NCBI GenBank assembly: GCA_035079385.1
Contig: JAVHKY010000052.1
Location: 1,364,001-1,428,000 of the forward strand
Source: Aspidiotus rigidus
Lineage: Eukaryota > Arthropoda > Insecta > Hemiptera > Diaspididae
Length of the DNA stretch: 64,000 bases
Direction of reading: 5' to 3'
The translations under genes and the position numbers were made by a program. The notes below the pieces were generated by a model. It worked only from the letters and a program-made list of their open reading frames with translations, had not been told where the DNA came from and searched no databases. Positions 57,649 through 64,000 of this stretch are shown here, in pieces. The stretch's first letter is position 1, and each line of letters begins with the position of its first letter.

Positions 57649-57828
57649 ATTTCTCGTACGCGCGAAATGACATGACGTGTGACACGCAGTTCTCGACCTT
57701 GTAGGCTGTAATCTGTATAGCAGGCTAGCAGTATCGAGCTGAACTGGTGATCCCTGTTATAAGAGTCTGCCTGTTATAACTAGTACTATTAAATATTAAT
57801 CGTGTTTTTGACATATTGTCTGCACTCT

Positions 57829-58598
57829 GTTGCGACGAGAGTGTGTGCGAAGTATTAATCGAAAGTCTCCTCGTGCCTTATCAATTCATTTCGTTTGCCG
57901 TATGCCATACTTGGAGTAAGAGGTTAGTAAGAGTGATGCCGCGGGACTTTCAAATATTTTCGTACTTCTAGGACTTGAAATTTTTCATTTTGAATTCTTG
58001 GACTTGGAAATATTTTCAACTGTTGGACTTGGAATTATTTTCCAATTTTTGGACTTTGAAATATTTTCAACTGTGGGACTTGGAATTATTTTCAAATTAT
58101 GGGACTTTGAAATATTTTCAACTGCTGGACTTGGAATCATTTTCCAATTGTTGGATTTTGAAATATTTTCAAATTATGGGACTTAAAATTATTTTCAACT
58201 GTCGAACTTGAAATTATTTTCAAATTGTGGGACTTTGAAATATTTTCATATATGTGTGAAATTTTTCATTTTCAATTCTTGGACTTAGAAACAAGAAGTA
58301 TGAAAATATTTTAAAGTCCAACAATTGGAAAATAATTCCAAGTCCAACACTTGAAAAATTTTACAAGTCCATTTATGAAAATACTTCAAAGTCCCCCCTC
58401 CCCCCATTGGAAAATAATTCCAAGTCCAACAGTTGAAAATATTTCCAAGTCCAAGAAGTACGAAAATATTTCAAAGTCCTGCGGCATCACTCTTACTCGC
58501 CTCTTACTCCGAGTATGACATACGGCGAACGAAACGAATTGATAAGGCACGAGGAGACTTTCGATTAGTACTTCGCACATCCTCTCGTCTGTTGCGTG
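57829..58598. repeat. Foldback with ~145-bp arms and a 26-bp satellite loop
   Basis: Arms 57829-57970 and 58454-58598 are inverted copies (AATCGAAAGTCTCCTCGTGC inside). Between them, about 57971-58250 holds ten or so ~26-bp units of type GGACTTGGAATTATTTTCAA; 58290-58453 holds the same unit inverted. Confidence 0.85.
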
Positions 58599-59334
58599 CT
58601 TGTGTTGTGTGTATTCCCGGGCCCCGGCGATTTTCAAAATGGTCGTCATAAAGAATCGACAACCAGATTAAAATCATATTGATCGGGAGAAAGAATAACT
58701 TGTGCCACTTCCAATTCCAAACTCATTTTTTCATATGTGAATTGAATTCAATGAATTGATCTCGAAAATTTTGATGCTCAAACCTCAAACTTACACGCTT
58801 CCCTCAGAAGCAGTCTGGCTTACCATGTTTTCGGCTTTCTGCCTCGTTTGTCAGTTTGTCACTCAATCCACAGAACACAGATTCATATTTTTGTTACGTT
58901 TTTCATTCCCTGGTTGCAACAAACCGACAACAAAATCATCAGCCAGCCAAAAATCAGCCGAAAATCAGCTGAAATCCCGCCAAAAAATCAGTGATCAGCC
59001 AGCCATAAGTCAGCCGAATTTTTCTGATCAGCCATAAGCCGTAAGCCGAATCCAAATTTTTGAAGGTCGTCAGCTTCAGCCGTAAGCCGAAGCCGAATTT
59101 TTCGGCTGCAATACTCTGGCTGTCAGCCCAAAAATAGATAATCATCGAAAAATTGGATATCGGCTTTGGAACAATTTAAACCGGCTCCGGAACGATAAAT
59201 GAATAAGCTATTAGCCAATGGTAAGTCAGTCAATGAAATCGAGAACCATTGGCTTTCAGCTTAAGCCATTGCGAGGAAAGAGCTGAAAGCCATAAGCTAA
59301 GTTCAAGTCAATGATGATTGGCTGGACATCCCTG

Positions 59335-60190
59335 TTTGTTATTACTCATGAAAACTTAGCCAGTATTCGAACCGGGCATCCGCCAGGATCGCTAACAACG
59401 TGCGCGACTCGTTCAACGGTACCGGTGCTTCTTGAATGAAGCGGAATTGAAGGTTTTAATTGTATGATCCCACCTTTGTAAAATGTGTATTTATGAACAT
59501 CATTCATGAGATGTTAAGAAGCCAAATCTGCTTCATTCAAGAGTTATTTCATTTTTCTCCCATATATGGCCATAGTTTTGATACCTTGTTCGAATTCTTC
59601 CCGCTACAGCCCGATGCTTTTCTGACCAGTTCGAATTTGGCGTTTGCTATAGCTCGTTCATTTTCGTTTCCTCTTTGATTAGTCATTTCGGGAAAAGAAA
59701 CGAAGTTTATTTACATAATCAATGTTCATTCTCAACAAAATACAATTGATAAAACCGGAGTTGGAATTAAGTGGCACAAGATTGTACAATTTCTAAAGAA
59801 AATTGTACTTTGGAGAGATAGACGTACAGTCTCCAGAGATCGATTGAAAACTCCCAACACATGAGTAACGTACACAAGGATCGAAAAATTTACACAAATT
59901 ATCAAAGTATCCGCTGAATAGAAGAAGGTAGGATCAATTAAGACAAAAGATATGAGTTACAAGAGAGAAAAAAAAATCGTATCCGCGGCACGATGAAATT
60001 ATGTATTTTATGTGTATCTCATAAAGAGACAACAACAACAGAAAAATGAAAGAGTGGTTTAAGATGGCAAAATTGGAAAATCAGCAGCGATTTCAGCATA
60101 GCTGGTCTTTGAATCGGATGAATGTAAGTAGTATTTCATCTATATACAACCTATAACTTTCATCGCAGTCACTAATTCAACCACCAATCT
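59335..60190. other. Intergenic
   Basis: No gene or repeat was recognised; it would include the 3' UTR of Arl5. Confidence 0.45.
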
Positions 60191-61465
60191 TCATGATCGT
60201 TTCAAACGACTGCAGATCCATTCAAGACCTTGATACAAACTGTAAAAATATAAACGAATATCACAACAAATTCAATAACAAGTCAACTTGAGAGAAATTC
60301 CAATATCCTGCCTGCGAAATTCTCAAATTTTAAATAATTTCTTTCAATGGTCTCATTTATCGAGTGGAATATTTCGAGAAAAAATGATAGAAATTATTAC
60401 ATTTTAAATTTCACTCCTTATCTCCTGAATTTTGTGGGTATGCGCACCTATCCCATAGTAATTTTGATTTTATTACCGTGAGGATAGTTTCCGTGACTGA
60501 CAAGATTCACGACTTTGAATTTTTAATAGGTTTTGTGAGTTCGATTATTTGATTACTTTTTCAGAACGAGTGACTGCATAAAATAATATTCAATTAGATT
60601 TGCGCAAAAATTAAGTCAAATTTACCCTTCGCCAGTGAGTGCGCAACAAGCTTGTATATGCCACTGTTGATTCTTAATTGACGTCAAATCCAAGTGCTTA
60701 CTGATCTCGGCCGCAGTCATACAATCTTTTACATCTTGTTTATTAGCATATATAAGAACAGCCGCATTCGCCAAATCTTCATGGTTCAACATTTTGTACA
60801 ACTCTTCTCGAGTCATTGATAACCGTTCACGATCCGTAGAATCGATTACTAAAATAACGAACTGTTGAAAATAGCAACACGATCATTATATGGGAGAAAA
60901 CTCATTAGATACAATCACCTGCCTACTTGAAATTTAATGCAACATCCGACACTTTCTCATTAAAATCAGTGGAAACCCCTTTGAATTTAATTTCTCAATA
61001 AAAATCAATGTCGATAAGATTTCAAGATTTTTCAAATCTGTCATATTTGAATGACCGAGTTTTGACATATTTCCATCAAGAAGCATAACATAGAAATAAC
61101 TTATATAGTTTGAATTTATACGAATGTAAGTACCTCTGTGTTGCTGTAATAAGTGCTCCAAGCAGCTCTCAGGGATTGTTGGCCACCTAGATCCCACATT
61201 ATAAAATGAATATTCTTCCATACAACTTCTTCCACGTTTGAGCCAATCGTGGGAGAGGTATGTACAACTTCATTCATTAAGAACTGATACAAAATTGTCG
61301 TTTTTCCAGCATTATCCAATCCCACTATGACTATTTTATGTTCTGCAGAATAAAACAAGCAGTGTCAATAATAAGTATTTCTGATCACGGAGTATTCGTA
61401 AGAAAGCAGAATTACATACCTTCGGCGCTAAATAAGCTCCACAGTTTGGAGAAAAGTAATCCCAT
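60191..61465 (-). CDS. Arl5: Arl5, ADP-ribosylation factor-like GTPase (four exons, 179 aa)
   Basis: A small GTPase of the ARF family that acts at the trans-Golgi, where Arl5 recruits GARP and supports endosome-to-Golgi traffic. Minus-strand exons are 61465-61420, 61342-61134, 60861-60626 and 60239-60191, with all GT..AG borders in phase. The start MGLLFSKLW has the myristoylatable Gly2. P-loop GLDNAGKT, switch region [17 protein letters not shown] (switch II) and NKQD are intact; the SA-type motif appears as CCALTGEG. The C-terminus is [11 protein letters not shown]. The length of 179 aa equals that of animal Arl5. The last exon is 49 bp. No defect was seen. Confidence 0.96.
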
Positions 61466-61879
61466 ACCAATAAGTTTTACAATAGAGGAAGACGTGCGGT
61501 TGGCGTGGATCTGGATACATCAGCTGTTATTCTGACGTATCTAACAAACTTGATGCTCATTGTTTCTCAAAGAACTATCGGGAATTTTTGGATTCACAAT
61601 GAAAAGTACGTCATGAGAAAATCGAAGGAGGCAAATCAATCATTAACAAGATAGAATTTTTTGAGTAGACAATCGTGATTAGAAGAAGCATGAGAATCGA
61701 GATGAATTAGGCTAGCACAAGTTAGAGATAAACCCTTCGGATAAACCTTTCATCAAAATTGATCAAAATACGGTACCTACGACCCAGGGCGTCAATTCTG
61801 TACAATCATACGCGCTTAACGCACAAAGCGTAGTCTCGATAGCGTAACGGGCGTACCACGTCAAAATCGCGTATATAAT

Positions 61880-62137
61880 CTTAGACCATATAATAGATAG
61901 ACCGAGCATAGTGATTAGTAGTGCAATAAGGATCATCGGACCCTTTATGGGTAGCGCGGTTGACTGCGGAGAAGGAGACGCTGCACTGTGTGTTTCACTC
62001 CGCCGCGCGTTCACCCGCTATGCGCATAAAAATGTAAACAGGGTCCAGTGATCCTTATTTTCTTATCATGTCCTCGCATCAATGGTTAACATACGCTTAT
62101 ATGGCCGATGCTCGGTCTATCTATTATATGGTCTAAG
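61880..62137. repeat. MITE family A, copy 2, between Arl5 and THAP genes
   Basis: The ends CTTAGACCATATAATAGATA and inverse. The interior shares GGACCCT.../...AGGGTCC-like symmetry and AAGGATCA/TGATCCTT with the family at 32994-33281. It lies in the presumptive upstream region of both divergently transcribed genes and could affect either promoter. Confidence 0.9.
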
Positions 62138-62399
62138 TATATAATACACTAGAACGACAAGTACGAGCACTCGCTTTCAGAAAATGTCCACATTAACTCA
62201 GCTTCCAATTTATAACACAATGAGCGCTGCAGTCGACAAACGTCCCGCTCGACAATTGTCATACACTGTTATCTATAGGAAATTCTCACTTTTGAATTGA
62301 AAAAAGTGCGTGAAGTATAAATTTTTCGTAAAGTATATCTTCTCGATCCTTTATTATTGGGGTTATTGAGTTACGAGTTTATGACTATGCGAAATTATC

Positions 62400-63911
62400 A
62401 TGCCTGAGCGTTGTTTCGTCACAAACTGTAATAGCGGATACGATCAAGAAGTAAAGTTCTGCAAAGAGAATGGCTTGAAGCCAAAATCGTTATTCAAAGC
62501 ACCTAAGGTGAGTGAAATGGTTCAAGTTTGATGTTTAATGCAATTCGAATTATGAAACATGTAATCACATTGCAGGATCCTGAATTACTGAAGAAATGGC
62601 AACTCGCCATTCCAAGACTAGATAAAACGTTAGCTTCCTGCCACTTCGTTTGTGAAAAACATTTTAGCGATGTTTTCATTGAACGGTTCTATCGTACCAA
62701 ATTAAAGGATGGCTCTGAGCACTTGATACCTAGAGAACGCACTATTTTATTGCCGGGTGCAGTGCCTACGAAATTCCCTGGATGCCCAAAATATCTATCA
62801 AAGAAGTCCCCAAGGAAAAAGAAACCACCAATTCGAGGTCCACCAATTACTGGAAGAGGTAAACGCCGAAAAATCTTCAACAATACAGACGATCCAGTAT
62901 CTACATCGAATGCAGGTACATATTCATGATACGTACCAAAGTTAGAACTTTTTATTGTAAAAACTGCATTATCACATAATATTCAAGAATAACGCTGTTC
63001 CTACTCCAAATCTAGAATCGAACTCAGCATGCAATGAGAGTATGAGTACGAATCTTGAATCGGAATCAGCGTGCAGTGCTTTCGGATTTACAGATCTACA
63101 TTGCGCGGAGTTCAAGAGGAATTCGTGGTCCAAAGTTACCGATGTATTTCACAACAAGAACTGCATACGGTATTTATATTGGCCGCCAGAAAAGCATCTT
63201 TCAGTGAAATACGTGGACGTGGATGAGACGCTGAACGTACAAGTTAGTATATATAATTTCATTCCTATTGAATCGCTCTGCTTTTCATAATAATGCTAGC
63301 ATGTTTTTGTTTGAATACATAAATATTGCAGGTAATTTTTGGGAATGTTGGTACCGCTGTACTTGGTTTTGAAAAAATCCGAAATGTCGATCACTTGAAT
63401 GAACTGCTCGATGTTATCGAAAATTGTATTGTTTGCCCTGGTGCCATTCTGAATAAGTAATAATAATACTATTACAGTGAAGAAGGGCTAATGAAGGCAT
63501 TGAAAGCTTGTCCGGTATTCTGTCACAAAAGTATCAATTCTCCTGAGTACCTACATACTTCTACTTTTTTAATGAACAAAGTTGTCGATTCAACGTTTTC
63601 GAGCATATGTTTCGCCAGAATGCCCACAAAAGCTCTCTTCATCTGTAGTAATAATGTTTATATTACATCTTTTGTAGGTACAGATGATGGGCAGTGACTG
63701 TGACTAAAATGAACATCAACTTTTCAGGAGTGGGACTTGTCGAGGCTACTTTTCGAGCAAAGCTGACAATTGTAATCGTGACGATCAATATTGTGGTAAT
63801 TGTAAGAAGTATGTGAAAGCGTCCGAGAAAAAAGGAGAACAGAACACGAAAATTGGTCGTCGTATTAATCAGAGGATGAACTTTTTAAAAATTATTGGTT
63901 ATAATACATAA
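62400..63911 (+). CDS. THAP-domain zinc-finger protein, about 399 aa
   Basis: Predicted exons are 62400-62507, 62576-62915, 63016-63242, 63332-63456, 63478-63693 and 63728-63911. Together they give 1200 nt including the stop. The N-terminal THAP domain is complete: CFVTNC, FKAPK, the invariant Trp in KKWQLAIPR, CEKHF as the C-x2-H half, and an AVPT-type end (LLPGAVPTKF). A basic stretch (KKSPRKKKPP) follows, then a region with no recognised domain and a Cys-rich C-terminus (SGTCRGYF, CNRDDQYCGNCKK). THAP domains bind DNA; many are transposase-derived, and the C-terminal half could be a transposon remnant. The intron between exons 4 and 5 would be only 21 nt (GTAATAATAA...ACAG); read through, it gives three in-frame TAA codons. 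The first two exons are firm; later borders are less so. Confidence 0.75.
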
Positions 63912-64000
63912 ATTTGTGCAATTGTTTAAGCGAACGATTTTCAAAGTTTTCTTTCATTCGGCAATTTATCCAAGAAGTTACTCGCAAACTGTACAATTTT

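Larger units (their letters stand above)
57003..59334. mobile_element. TIR element with AGCCGAAAGCC-type subterminal repeats, interrupted
   Basis: The tips CAGGGATGTCCAGC (57003-57016) and GCTGGACATCCCTG (59321-59334) are exact inverses. Both flanks are full of AGCCGAAAGCC/GGCTTTCGGCT-like words, and CAGAGTATTGCAGCC near 57117 is inverted near 59103. The interior is filled by a family C MITE and a foldback. The CAGGG start suggests hAT, but a clean 8-bp duplication is not visible. Confidence 0.65.

Noticed and set aside
57975..58211. Repeat protein rich in LDLEIFS-like words
   Set aside because: Simple translation of the 26-bp satellite; two frames are open at once.

Overview
This is AT-rich nuclear DNA from an arthropod, most likely an insect. 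The evidence is intron-split genes with GT/AG borders and the conserved animal proteins citrate synthase and Arl5. A dense mixture of DNA transposons, foldback MITEs, a Ty3-type retroelement, a Penelope-like element and a Helitron makes up much of the rest. I cannot fix the order from sequence alone.

Four host genes are supported. (1) A minus-strand gene at 16389-32656 has six predicted exons and about 958 aa; I do not recognise the helical protein. (2) Mitochondrial citrate synthase lies on the plus strand at 41002-53675, with nine exons and 467 aa, every junction in phase. (3) Arl5, an ARF-like GTPase, lies on the minus strand at 60191-61465, with four exons and 179 aa. (4) A THAP zinc-finger protein lies on the plus strand at 62400-63911, with about six exons. 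A 93-codon minus-strand ORF sits inside citrate synthase intron 1 and is a weak gene candidate.

Layout: 0.3-3.2 kb holds the 5' part of a Helitron (Ulp1-like protease, AT-hook repeats and Helitron N-terminal region), broken by one stop codon and truncated. 5.3-11.2 kb is a decayed minus-strand Ty3/gypsy element with one LTR, primer-binding site, gag, a -1 slippery site and pol. 11.5-15.1 kb holds small palindromes, tandem repeats and a hAT-type MITE. 16.4-32.7 kb is the unknown host gene. Its predicted 13-kb intron contains a Penelope-like element, and that element is split by a 10.1-kb block flanked by a 9-bp direct repeat. The block contains several further elements: a hAT-type MITE, a 49-bp minisatellite, a 119-bp tandem array that flips orientation, and a 1.4-kb TIR element whose ends begin with CACAGTG. 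33-40.5 kb is a cluster of foldback and hAT-derived elements, some nested. 41-53.7 kb is citrate synthase. 55-59.3 kb is again transposon-rich, with a MULE-like fragment, a MITE inside a MITE and a foldback with a 26-bp satellite loop. 60.2-63.9 kb holds Arl5 and THAP, separated by a MITE.

The host genes do not form a pathway: citrate synthase is a TCA enzyme, Arl5 works at the trans-Golgi and THAP proteins bind DNA. The main interest is the layered transposon architecture and the non-autonomous families present in several copies. All family assignments rest on motifs read by eye; no database search was possible.
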